From the NCBI GenBank assembly GCA_949752745.1, contig OX457033.1:41972245-42036244 (forward strand): a stretch of 64,000 bases of DNA, read 5' to 3'. A program made the position numbers and the translations under genes. Shown here in pieces: positions 44,671 to 55,499 of this stretch; the first letter of the stretch is position 1; each line of letters begins with the position of its first letter. The stretch is from Protula sp. h YS-2021 (lineage: Eukaryota > Annelida > Polychaeta > Sabellida > Serpulidae). Under the pieces are notes generated by a model, which searched no databases, was not told the origin of the DNA, and was given only the letters and a program-made list of their open reading frames with translations.

Positions 44671-44838
44671 GGAGCTGCCACACTCGAGGTTGGACACACT
44701 ATGTCCTAAAATGTTTAGAAATAATTTTACCATATGCGACTTTGCAGTCAATTGTAAGATTTCGAACAAATGTTGCATGTATACATCCTTTCGGTTCAAC
44801 CTACACTATTCAAATGAAGAGAAAGTCTTTAAACATAG

Positions 44839-44847
44839 CTTTATATA
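44839..44847 (-). promoter_or_regulatory. Mirrored TATA box (orphan zinc-finger promoter) in element 1
   Basis: Reverse complement of the TATATAAAG at 42622-42630. It points toward the PC4-like gene and could drive a longer PC4 transcript or a fused leader. Confidence 0.55.
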
Positions 44848-44850
44848 CAA

Positions 44851-45186
44851 CTTGTTGAACAACAACATGTTGAACAACAACATGTTGAACATGTTGTTGA
44901 ACATGTTGAACATGTTGAACATGTTGTTGAACATGTTGAACATGTTGTTGAACATGTTGAACATGTTGTTGAACATGTTGAACATGTTGTTGAACATGTT
45001 GTTGAACATGTTGAACATGTTGCTGAACATGTTGTTGAACATGTTGAACATGTTGTTGAACATGTTGAACATGTTGTTGAACATGTTGTTGAACAACTTG
45101 TTGAACATGTTGAACATGTTGTTGAACTTGTTGAACATGTTGAACATGTTGAATGTGTTGAACATGCTGAACAATTTGTTGAACAA
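44851..45186. promoter_or_regulatory. Expanded 9-bp iteron array in the right inverted repeat of element 1
   Basis: About 335 bp of GTTGAACAT units, with GTTGTTGAACAT 12-mers alternating. The left counterpart (42481-42620) is only 140 bp, the main reason the right arm is longer. Confidence 0.88.
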
Positions 45187-46481
45187 TACCACGACGTAAT
45201 ATCTTTCAAAAATTATTCGAACACGTGTTTTGAATGGGCTTGCCATTCGAACACGTCTTTGAAATGGGCTTGCCATTCGAACACGTCTTTAAAATGGGCT
45301 TGCCATTCGAACACGTCTTTTGAATGGGCGCAGTTTTCCTACAGAACTATTCACATTTTCACTTCCCATTTTCCAACAATCAACCAACCAACCAAGTGGT
45401 AGAATCGTCTGAAACGTGTAAAAAACTAAATTTGTTAAAGTTGGTTTAGAACCATGATTTTGACCTTACTACACCATGGTAAAATGTTCAAACTTATTTT
45501 ATACATCATATGTTGTCAAAAAACAAAAATTTGTTAAAGTTGGTCTAGAACCCTTATTTTTACCCTACTACACCATGGTAAAATGTTCAAACTTATTTTA
45601 TACATCATATTTTGTCAAAAAACAAAATTTGTTAAAGTTGGTCTAGAACCCTTATTTTTACCCTACTACACCATGGTAAAATGTTCAAACTTACTTTATA
45701 CATCATATTTTGTCAAAAAACAAAATTTGTTAAAGTTGGTCTAGAACCATCATTTTTCCACTAGTATGACTTTAGAATATTCAAATAAGTAGCATGCTAA
45801 AATGTTCAAACTTATTTTATATATCATATGGTGTTAATAACTAAATTTGTTAAAGTTGGTCTAGAACCACCATTTTTCCACTACTATAACTTTAGAACAT
45901 TTAAATAAGTAGCATGCTAAAATGTTCAAACTTATTTTATATATTATATGTTATAAAAACCTACATTTGTTAAATGTGCTTTAGAAGTGTCATTTTCCAA
46001 CTACTATAACATAAAACATAGAGTTGTGAAAAATCCCATTCCTTCTCAAATTTATTGATTGTTCCCACGCTCTGAATTAGTGCACTCTGAAATTTATTGA
46101 TCGTTCCCACGGTCTAGGCCTTTGATGTTTTCAAATTTATCGATCGTTCCCACGGTCTGAACGAGTGCACTCTGAAATTTTATCGATCGGTTTCCTCCAC
46201 ACTCTGAACGAGTGCACTCTAAAATTTATTGATCGGTTTCCCCACACTCTGTACACATGTACTTATTCCTATGCTGTGTGGTTAGAACCATTGAAATATG
46301 ACTAATTAAATATTATCATAATAATAGTGAAAATAGACATAGAAATATAGCCATTATGTTAAAAAAAAAAAAAAACAGTCACAGTCACATAATGTCACAG
46401 AGTCACATGATGTCACAGTCACATGTTGTCACATAATGTCACAGAGTCATAAAAGTGAACAAAAAACCAAAAAAAAAAGTT

Positions 46482-46554
46482 TGCCCCGATGTGGCATCGA
46501 TCCCGGGACTCTCAGGTTGCTAGCCGTTTGCTCTGCCAAGTGAGCTATCGCGGC
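46482..46554 (-). tRNA. tRNA-like sequence 2, mirrored copy
   Basis: Reverse complement of 41167-41239, identical as far as I compared; same reservations. Confidence 0.5.
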
Positions 46555-46857
46555 TTGACTGTTGAACGATCTGATAATGACATACATACTTGAAACTAAT
46601 TATGTTCACATAGCAATTAAATAGTCATATAGCTATATGATGTTACATAGTCACATCCTGGGGGGGGGGGGGGTCTTCCAAGTTTGAGGACCCGGGGGGG
46701 GGAGGGGTCTTCCAAGTCTGAGGACCCGGGGGGGTCTTCCAAGTTTGAGGCACCAGGGGGGGGTCTTCCAAGTTTGAGGCACCAGGGGGGGGGTCTTCCA
46801 AGTTTGAGGACCCAGGGGGGGGTCTTCTAAGATTGAGGACCTTTGATATGAAAGTGA

Positions 46858-46942
46858 TGCCCGAGGGCGGGTTCGATCCACCGACCTTCAGATCATGGGT
46901 CCGCTTACGGGTCCTCTGCTCTACCAACTGAGCCATTCAGGC
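46858..46942 (-). tRNA. tRNA-like sequence 1, mirrored copy
   Basis: Reverse complement of 40814-40898, with both promoter boxes unchanged. Confidence 0.55.
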
Positions 46943-47109
46943 CAGAAGGTTAATGAGCAGGAAAATATTCCTCATATGCGGTTGGAATCACATCACACAT
47001 GATTGACAGGTCATGTGACCAATGATGATTGACAGGTCATGTGACTAATGACGTCATGATGATTGACAGGCCACTTAGGGTTATCCTGCTTAGAACTGTC
47101 TTAATATGC

Positions 47110-47335
47110 CATTACATCATGATGACGTCATGATAACGTCATGATAACGTCATAATGACGTCATTATAACGTCATGATGATGACGTCATTATAACGTCAT
47201 GATGACGTCACTATGACGTCATTATAACGTCATGATGATGACGTCATTATAACGTCATGATGACGTCATTATAACGTCATCATGATGAAGTCATTATAAC
47301 GTCATGATGACGTCATCATGACGTCATTGAACGGG
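47110..47335. promoter_or_regulatory. TGACGTCA array, mirrored copy
   Basis: Inverted counterpart of 40423-40650, with slight differences (for example one octamer changed to TGAAGTCA near 47285). Confidence 0.75.
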
Positions 47336-47782
47336 CGCGCGCTCTTTCGATTATCTGTTTCAAAATACCCATGCGAATTCGAAAACAATGACATCACTGT
47401 TTTCGGAGCCCCATGGGGCTCCGAAAACACCTCGTGACGTCATTATGACGTCACTTCCTGTTTTCGGAGCCACACTTTTATCCTGCTGAAAATCCCATTC
47501 CTTCTCAAATTTGTTGATCGTTCCCACGCTCTGAACGAGTCCACTCTAAAATTTATCGATCGGGTTTTCCCCCACACTCTGTACGAGTGCACTCTGAAAT
47601 TTATCGATCGGGTTTTCCCCCACACTCTGTACGAGTGCACTCTGAAATTTATCGATCGGGTTTTCCCCACAGTGACGTCATTATGACGTTACTGTTTTAG
47701 AAACCCCATGGGGCTTCTAAAACATCTCCTGACGTCATTATGACGTCACTTCCTGTTTTAGAAGCCCCACTTTTACACTACT

Positions 47783-47788
47783 CAACTG
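47783..47788. repeat. CAACTG target-site duplication, right (element 1)
   Basis: Second copy of the 6-mer at 39967-39972, directly after ...CACTACT. Confidence 0.9.
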
Positions 47789-50700
47789 TATACATATCGA
47801 CTGTTTAAGTTTCTTGTGATGTGATATGATATGTAAAAACACTTGTTCCAGATATTGGCAAACTCGGTCTTGCTAAGGGGTCTCAACGGATGTACTCATA
47901 ATAGAAGGCGCATTGTAATAATTTCAATTTCACTTCCACTTCCAGGGTTGCTAATTGCCACCTCCTCATCCTGGCTCCTCCACAGTGCCAAACATCTAGA
48001 CCGTACTAAGGAAACGTAAACAAAATGCTGGTAAGTCTGATAAATGCTTAACATATATTCGATTTATTCCAGCAAGACCATAAGAATTCGTCTTAAGCTC
48101 TGTTTGTTTCCAGTGATGGAGCCAGGCATTCTCGAGTGGGTGGCATTTGGGGGCATGACCCATTTTAATGTTCTGGAAGAACTCGTATAAGATTGGACGG
48201 GCGGGCCAACCCATGTAGAGGGGACATAACCTACGAAAAGAAGGGACTCAGCCAATGGGGTAGTGCACAAAACATGTCAAGGGGTTTCACATGGCAAAGT
48301 CAGTCGGTTTTCTTCAGTTGGTGGAGCATCAGAAGACTAGAGGCATATTTGCGGTTTGGTTAATGCCCCCCTCCCCACAGACCAGCTTCCTTGTTGTTGC
48401 AACTGCTTGTTTCAAATGTAAGTTGCGCTATAGTCATGTGTGCTTAGCTACAAATGCATTTGCTCAACAAAACTTGTTTGTAGTGTGATTTTAAGCAAAA
48501 GGTTGTCGACAGAAATAATAGTTGCGTTACCTATTTAGATCAAAGACTAAAAATAATCCAATTCATAGGCTAGAATATCCTTAGATTATTGATTTTAAAG
48601 AATCATCCTTAAATTACTGATTCTGGAGATTAGTTCGTTTTCTTCATTTCATCACCCGCTCTTAAATAAGTTAAAAATTAGATCAATTACAATTACAATG
48701 ATCATCTGTTTTATTTAGACAAATTTATTCTTATTTCAGGAGTAACTTTTATTCTTATTTCTAAAAGCACTTCGTTTTCTTATATAAGATTTACATAAGA
48801 CAATTGAGAATGCACGTCAGTAATTCTCTGGGAATTCTGAAATGATCCTTTTTTCCTTTTCAACGATTCTGCAAAGCAAAAATAGTAACAACGTTAACTT
48901 GTGATTTCAAAACGCAAGTGCAGCATATTCGAAAGAAAAGCATAATAATTTTAAATGATGACCAAAATATAAATATAACAATATAACAAATTTAATTTAA
49001 TAACAAATGCAAAATATAAATATAAATATAACAACGTTAATTTAGCAACCGTTCTCGTTATTATTTGCTTTGCATTTAGTGATTATCTTAAGCACGATAT
49101 TCCCTTAGTGATAACATTAAAAACAGTGCAACACCCAAAGCAAACTTTCTTGGTAATCTGTTGTGTTATCGGTCACATTAATCAGATTACAAGTAGATAA
49201 GTTATGCCTTACCGATGATATTTTCTTAAGTAAGTTTTGTATCAAAAGTAATTGCTACAAGATATGAACAAAAGATGAGTAAAAGAAGGGTTAGATTTAG
49301 TGGAAAAATATGAGGTGAGTCCATACTTCCTTGTTTGTATCTTAAATAAAAATGTCAGGTAACGTTTTAGGTAGGTATACCAACGTATTAAAACATCTAA
49401 CAGCATTTACATGGCATAATCAGTTTTTCTAAAAAGACTTTAAAAAACGTATCCAGCTCAATTAAAAAACATTATATGCAACTTTTTGAACGATTTAAGC
49501 TCACGAAACATAAATATTAACAAGCAAGAATAAATTGATTTTATCATATCTTTTAAAGTTTCTTTATTTATGTTTTTTTATTAAAGTATATCCACAAAAA
49601 TCCAATGGTAAGATAAAACAGGAATGACATATGCTAGCGTGCTCACATATCATGCAAAAGTTACAAAACATAATATTGGAATAAAGTCGCTACCAAATCC
49701 CCATGTAGCCATGGATGTTCGCCAGCAATTATTTGATAGAAACTGTGTCAGTCTACCATTTACTTTCCTATTTAGTTTATTTCATGTGTAATACTTACTC
49801 AAGTGTTTGCTTAGTCCTGTTGTGCAGTTTGTTAATTTTTATAATTTTATCATATAAATAATTTTCTATTTGTTATTTGCATCTTTATACACGAATCAGT
49901 ATTGCTAAGCCAATAAACGTTTGATGAGAAAATTAAGTTGAAAATACTCAGTTTGAACTAAGTGCCTTCCTTGAACTTGAAGTTTAGCTCATAGCAGTAA
50001 AGCAACAAAAGCTGCTGTCCCGCGTACGTCTCTCCTAGATTCCTTTTTCTCTGTTTTAACACTTACTGAGAAACTGGTTTTACATACTAATAGTGGAATT
50101 TACCGTTTTCTTTTTCTTAGTGGCATTCTACAAAATGTATAGAAAGCGGGATTTTGTACACCGCTAGTCCACCAAAACTAAGACGGACGTTCACCGATCC
50201 AGTAGTCTTTTTATTCTCTCAAGGGAGGGCGTAGTTTAAATAAGATCGAATGATTTTGACTAATCCAAAGATGAAAAAAGACCAAGTCAGATTTAAAACC
50301 AAATTCACAAACTCGTGCTATGAATAGTTTAAACATATATACCAGAACAAAAATTAGTACCAGTTTAGCTGGTTATTACTGTAGTCATTTTAATTTCGAC
50401 CACATCAAAATTTTGAAATGGTGGTTATTATTTATAGTAATTATTATTCATTTCCAATTCAAAAATAAAACCCTTTTGGTTCTTTAAACTTGATTTTGTA
50501 TTTAATGTAAACCAACATGATTAAGTGAGACACTCAGACATTCTCAGGTGGTTTTGTATTTTCTTCTATTGGGGACTGTAAATAAAGACAACAACCAACC
50601 ACATTGAGACAATTTTTAATTGTTGCAATCTATGATTCAAATAAAACAACTTCGGAATTAAGTAAGACTTTTGGGGACCAGATGTAAAAAAGCATGTTGA

Positions 50701-52530
50701 GAAAGGACACGGCTACTCTTTTGAGAAAACTTTTTCTGAGTTTAAATGTTGCTATAATATAAAGCAATGGTTCCTGATATAGCGCTGGATTTGTGAAAAA
50801 TGAATGAGTTTATATATTTTGTTTAAAACAATCAAAAGTTATTCATAGTATTATAGTTGCATGTAAGAGCTCAATGGTTCATAGGTTACGTTTAAAATAT
50901 TCTCCGATTCTTTCCAACTGTTGTATTGTTGCTCAATGAATTGAGAAACGTCCATCTTTGCTCTACATTTGTTTTCATACCTTCACTCTGACACGTTATT
51001 AAAATGGTAATAGCGCATTGTATATTTGTAGTTTGCTTTTTTTGTTTTGATTCTTTTTCAAAGCACGCCCATTTTTATGGTACGCTCTCAATCAGAGTTT
51101 AATAACCTCATTGAGATGGCAGGTGTATTTTGTCGAAAATGGTTCAATCAAGTTCTTCATTCGAATGATAAAATGCATAAAATTGCTTACTGATAGTAAA
51201 ACACTCTATGAATTAAATATTTACTGTATTTACTGCAACACGAGAATCAAATGAATCTTGAAATCTTATATCATTCTTCATAATACTAATTATTTTAAAT
51301 CATGATATTTCTTTTATCTTTTCCATATTTAAAAAAATTGCTCAAACTTACTTGAACTGTCTGCACTAAGGATTGTTTAATACTACTGAATAGTATTCAG
51401 TAGTATGCTAGGCGACGATGCGTATGTTGATAAACGTTCTGCTCGTTGACTGACTGACCTGTTAGGTGAAGATCTAGTCGGAGTGTGCACTTAACATATA
51501 ATCTGTTTACTTTCTTTTTCAGCCTTTGGTGCACTGCATGAGTGGACAATTAATTTAATCGCCGTGAACCAATATACGTTAAGTATGCTCAGTATGAAAT
51601 AAATTTATGTATAAATATGCAGTAATGTCAATACCAGTTTCACGTATTATATAAAAAGATATTTCATAAAATAAGACGGAGTTATCAGTCAATCAGTGGT
51701 AAACTGAGTGGGATAAAAAAGCATATGTTATCAGGCAATTTTTGTATTGTTTTCAGTGTACTATTATAAAAATAGCAATGCTGTGAGTGTGATTGGATTG
51801 CAGAAATTATTGAGCAGTGATTTGTGTCATGTTCTTAACTGGACTTTAGCATGCATATACGTAAAATATCATATTCTTGTAATATGCTGAGATTAGTATG
51901 CTAGAGTGTGGCAGCTTTTCCTAAAATGTTAATCTTTTAAATTATTTCAACAGAAAAATTTTGTTTTACAAAGTGATTTTGATGTACCAAGGAGTCTAAT
52001 CAATTCACTGAAACTCTGCATTATATATTTAAACAAGATTTTACAGTTTTGAAACTAATGGAGGATATTTTAGTAATGACATCTGAATAAAGTACACGTT
52101 TCCTAATCCCCCGTAAATGGAAATGCCAGGATTTTTGGCTTGTTACAATTTGTAGCCTTTATGCAGTGATTAATGTGGGCTGTTGTGTAGACCATTTACA
52201 CGAACTGAATTGAAATGTGTCCATTGACTCGGATACACACAATCGAATACACAAACTCAACCTCTATAGAAAAAATATATAAAACTCATTAAGGATGCAG
52301 GGGTGGTACCCGCAAAGCAAAACAAAGAGGTTCTGGAAAAGAACATGTATTCGTTAACGGTAGTAATACTATACCTGTTATCATATCGCGTAGAAAGCTC
52401 TCAAGACATAACCAAAGGCAAACTAGTATAATTCTTAACAATATCTCAGGTTTCTATGAACAGATGGCGTATTCTTTCGTTACTAAATGCGAACGTCTAA
52501 CAAATTAGACGAAGTATTGGTGCTCTCTAT
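47789..52530. other. 4.7 kb without a recognisable gene
   Basis: AT-rich unique sequence with short frames only (for example 48291-48488). A perfect 12-bp-arm palindrome sits at 51381-51405. No repeats longer than small AT-rich tracts (about 48965-49040) are obvious. Confidence 0.55.
51381..51405. repeat. Perfect 25-nt palindrome
   Basis: TACTACTGAATA, a central G, then TATTCAGTAGTA: 12-bp arms with a single central base. It is long for chance in a sequence of this composition; role unknown. Confidence 0.85.
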
Positions 52531-52546
52531 AAAGTAAAATTTAGAT

Positions 52547-54985
52547 GTGTTGTGTCACACTGAAACTCGGTTTAGCGATTTAACTGTGGATACTCATTTA
52601 CCTGGATTCAATTGTATAAGACGCGACCGCAGCAACGGAAAACGCAGAGGCGGTGTAATACGCTATGTCCGAGATGGAATAAAACAATGGCACTCTGTTG
52701 ATGACTCGGAAATTGAAAGCATCTTTCTAACGCTTCGCCCACACAGTCTCCCGAGAGTCTTCTCCCAGATGACCACAGGAATAATATACCACCCACCGGA
52801 TGCAAATAATTACAGTCTCTCGGTTCACATTAAAAACCACTTCACCAGAACAAATACGAGAAAATGGCGCTTGCTCACAGCTCGCTCATTCACAAGAGGA
52901 AGGATTGCATTCACTATAACTATGACTATGACATTTACTTCGCAGTGTTGCAACGGTTCCACTTCAACTCCGTCAGTCTCGTCACAAAGCATGTGCTGTG
53001 CCTGATTGCTACATAGCTGTCGTTATCCGATTTCTACAGTATGACAGCGAACCATGGACGTTCATTAGACCTGAAATTTAGTTTTACAGATATTCTGCCA
53101 TAGTTTGATCTACTAAGTGACAAAATACCAAAAGTACAGTCTTCGTGATACTCGGTTTGTGATACGCTGCCCTCGCAACCAGCGCAACACCCACTCAGAG
53201 TGTTGCGCAACCACTTCAAAGACAATTTTCTAGTCAACCATTTTGTCTTAAACAAATTATGATTTCGCCTACTAGGCCCTGACCGAAACCTCGGACCACA
53301 GCGCAGTGGTACTCCATCCTAAGCCTGAAATGTGGCATTTCCACCGAAAGGTTAGACGGGTGCAGGTTCGTAATATGGGACGTAATAAAAGGTCTCTTTG
53401 TTGACGAGGTAAAAAACTCAAACTGGACACTGATGTATCGTTGTATAACCTGCCAAGAACAATTTGACTAGTTCAATTGTACCATCAACACTCTTGTCGA
53501 TACTTACCTACATGTGAATTACCAATCAGTACAGGAAAGTGAAAAGCCATGGATCACGGATCATTTTAAGAATCTAATTGCCCGCAGCCGGGCAGCGTTC
53601 ACTTCTGACCAGTCGTCAGTATATAACCAACTAAGTAACCGTGTGAACTGTACTGCCAAAAATACAAACCCTCGTCACTGGTGGTCCACATTGATGTCAC
53701 CGCTTGCCCATGGGATAAATTCATTTTTCGTCAGTATTTCTTTGGATCTACCCAAACTGGATTACAATCAATGTCATCCATAGCACCAGACAAATACGTG
53801 ATATCTATGGACGATGTGACCAAAAGACTTTTGGATATAAATACCAGAAAGGACCAGGATCCCGACGGCATACATAACTGAGTATTCAAAGAGTGTGCAG
53901 CTATTCTCGCCCCGCCGCTCGCATGTATTTTCAATAGTTCCATAAGAGACGGATATTTGCTACCCCTTTGGAAAACAGCAACCGCCACGCCCGTACCAAA
54001 GGTGAACCCACTTACTGATCTTCAAAGAAATCCTAGACCCATCTCAATAACCCCCGTTATATGTAACCAGTTCGATTTTTTTGTATATCAGTGGATCCTT
54101 GACGCCATCCGCGATCACATTGATCCCCTACAATTTGAGGCCTTGAGAGGGAGTGCTACGGTTTACACGTTATTACTTATGGTTCGCGAATGGTTGCAGG
54201 TAACTGATAACAGCAGTGAAGGAAATTTTGTTCGTATTTTGCTGGTGGATTACACCAAAGCGTTCGACAGAATTTATCCCCAGATACTCATTGAGAAACT
54301 TAGAGCTCTCCCGATCCAATCATCGATGATAACCTGGATATGTACCTTTTTAACGAACCGACGACAGGAGGTAAAAATTGGTGGTTTTAAATCCGGTCTC
54401 CGTGATATTTGGAGAAACGCTCCCCAAAGTACTCTACTTGGAGTTTTTTGTTTTTAATTATGATAAATGACCTTCGGCTCAAATTACCTGCATACAAGTT
54501 TGTGGACGATACAACTATTTTCGACATTTGTAAGAGTCAAACTGATAGTCTCCAGAGTACAGCTGCTTCCTTTGAACTCATAATCGGTTCGTTACACAAA
54601 CGACTGAAACGGCTAGTTCGTGATACGCTTCCCTCGCAACCAGCGCAACCGTCACTCAGATGGTGCAACTACTTCCCTTGAAATCAATCTGAGTGATTGT
54701 TGCGCTGATCGCAAATATACATCTCTACCATTCGTCCAATTCTGGAATACGCAGCACCTGTATGGCACTCTGGCCTTGCTAACTATTTAGCCATAGAACT
54801 TGAAAATATACAAAAAGAGTGTAACGCATTGTTTTTCCAAATTTATCATACCGCTTTGCCCTAGCTAAATCGGAACTCCCTGCTCTGGAAGATAGGCGAA
54901 CTGTAATAACAAAAAGTTTTTTTCGATAAAGTACGAAGTTCAGAACATAAGTTGAACCACATCCTAAACAATATATATATATATT
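52547..54985 (+). pseudogene. CR1-like LINE ORF2 (endonuclease plus reverse transcriptase), degenerate
   Basis: The frame 52547-53005 begins in an APE-type endonuclease (DTHLPGFNCIRRDRSNGKRRGGVIRYVRDGI). After broken frames, 53957-54457 holds RT motifs: RNPRPISITPVICN, LLVDYTKAFDRIYP (catalytic Asp), IWRNAPQSTLLGV (PQG...LGP variant). In a shifted frame comes KFVDDTTIFD (the [F/Y]VDD active site, near 54500). C-terminal pieces continue to about 54960 (FWNTQHLYG, then in another frame ALEDRRTVI). The tail ends at a short (TA) run at 54968-54982. It would nick target DNA and copy its RNA; numerous stops make it inactive. It is a different family from the copies at 25.5 and 32.0 kb. Confidence 0.85.
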
Positions 54986-55238
54986 TAAAATCCCATTGAT
55001 CAGTTCAGTATTGTACTTTCAGTGCTATCAATAATTATGTAAATCGGGGTGCGTTGCTTAATTTTATTTCAAATTTGCTTATTATTTGAAATGTCAGGAT
55101 TTAGCTATATCTGTCATTGTTTACTGTGAATATGCCATTGGGCAGGTTTATGATGCTGTTAGACATTCCTGAGTCGATGTTAAAGGGACTTGATATGTCA
55201 ACGAACTGATCACCAATGACAAGGGCTACAACACGCGT

Positions 55239-55490
55239 TTGTCTTCAGATGAGATTCTACAGGATTTCACACCCCCGGAACCTGGATTAATTGACAATGT
55301 TCATCAAGGTGCACTACAACACGATAATTGTTCTGCAACCGTTACACATAAAGAAAGATGCGTGAATGCAACCCAAAATCGCAATCACATAATGAGCATC
55401 GATAAATTGGGATCTAAGACCATCTTTAATGACAAGATTGTTGGCTTGGAGACACTATATAATGTGCAAAATCACTACATTTCTAGCTAG
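55239..55490 (+). CDS. Uncharacterised 83-codon open frame
   Basis: The longest clean frame between the LINE and the satellite (MSSDEILQDFTPPEPGL...). No domain recognised and no splice context or partner identified. Its composition is protein-like, but the length is within what chance allows here; listed as a low-confidence hypothetical. Confidence 0.15.
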   Translation: MSSDEILQDFTPPEPGLIDNVHQGALQHDNCSATVTHKERCVNATQNRNHIMSIDKLGSKTIFNDKIVGLETLYNVQNHYISS

Positions 55491-55499
55491 TTAGTTACG

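Larger units (their letters stand above)
39973..47782. mobile_element. Element 1: 7.8-kb large-TIR element with zinc-finger and PC4-like genes
   Basis: Bounded by a perfect 6-bp duplication, it has 5'-AGTAGGGTAAAAGTGGGGC at one end and AGTAGTGTAAAAGTGGGGC (inverted) at the other. The inverted repeats run inward for about 2757 bp (left, to ~42729) and 3042 bp (right, from ~44741); the right is longer because its iteron and 30-bp repeat arrays are expanded. The central ~2 kb holds two convergent genes. A 6-bp duplication with 5'-AG ends is characteristic of Polinton/Maverick-type (retroviral-like integrase) elements. No integrase, protein-primed polymerase, protease or capsid gene is present, so it must be mobilised in trans. 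The very large TIRs are unusual even for that group, where they are usually 100-1000 bp. Confidence 0.88.
44741..47782 (-). repeat. Right terminal inverted repeat of element 1
   Basis: Inverted partner of 39973-42729, with the same blocks in reverse order. It carries an orphan copy of the zinc-finger promoter, start codon and first ~15 codons (44741-44798), which now faces the PC4-like gene. Confidence 0.93.

Noticed and set aside
42481..45186. Iterons as p53 response elements or a CRISPR array
   Set aside because: GAACATGTTC-like decamers resemble p53 half-sites, but the tandem period is 9 bp, which breaks the decamer consensus at its edge. There are no spacers of unique sequence, so it is not CRISPR.
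44660..45276. Open frames reading (NMLNML)n, (MFNMFN)n and (CSTCST)n
   Set aside because: They run through the 9-bp iteron array, are open in several phases and both strands, and carry no start context or conserved end.
46643..46936. Pro/Gly-rich frame of about 97 codons (mirrored at 40820-41104)
   Set aside because: It crosses the tRNA-like sequence and the C-run minisatellite; the peptide repeat is a by-product, and length varies between the arms.
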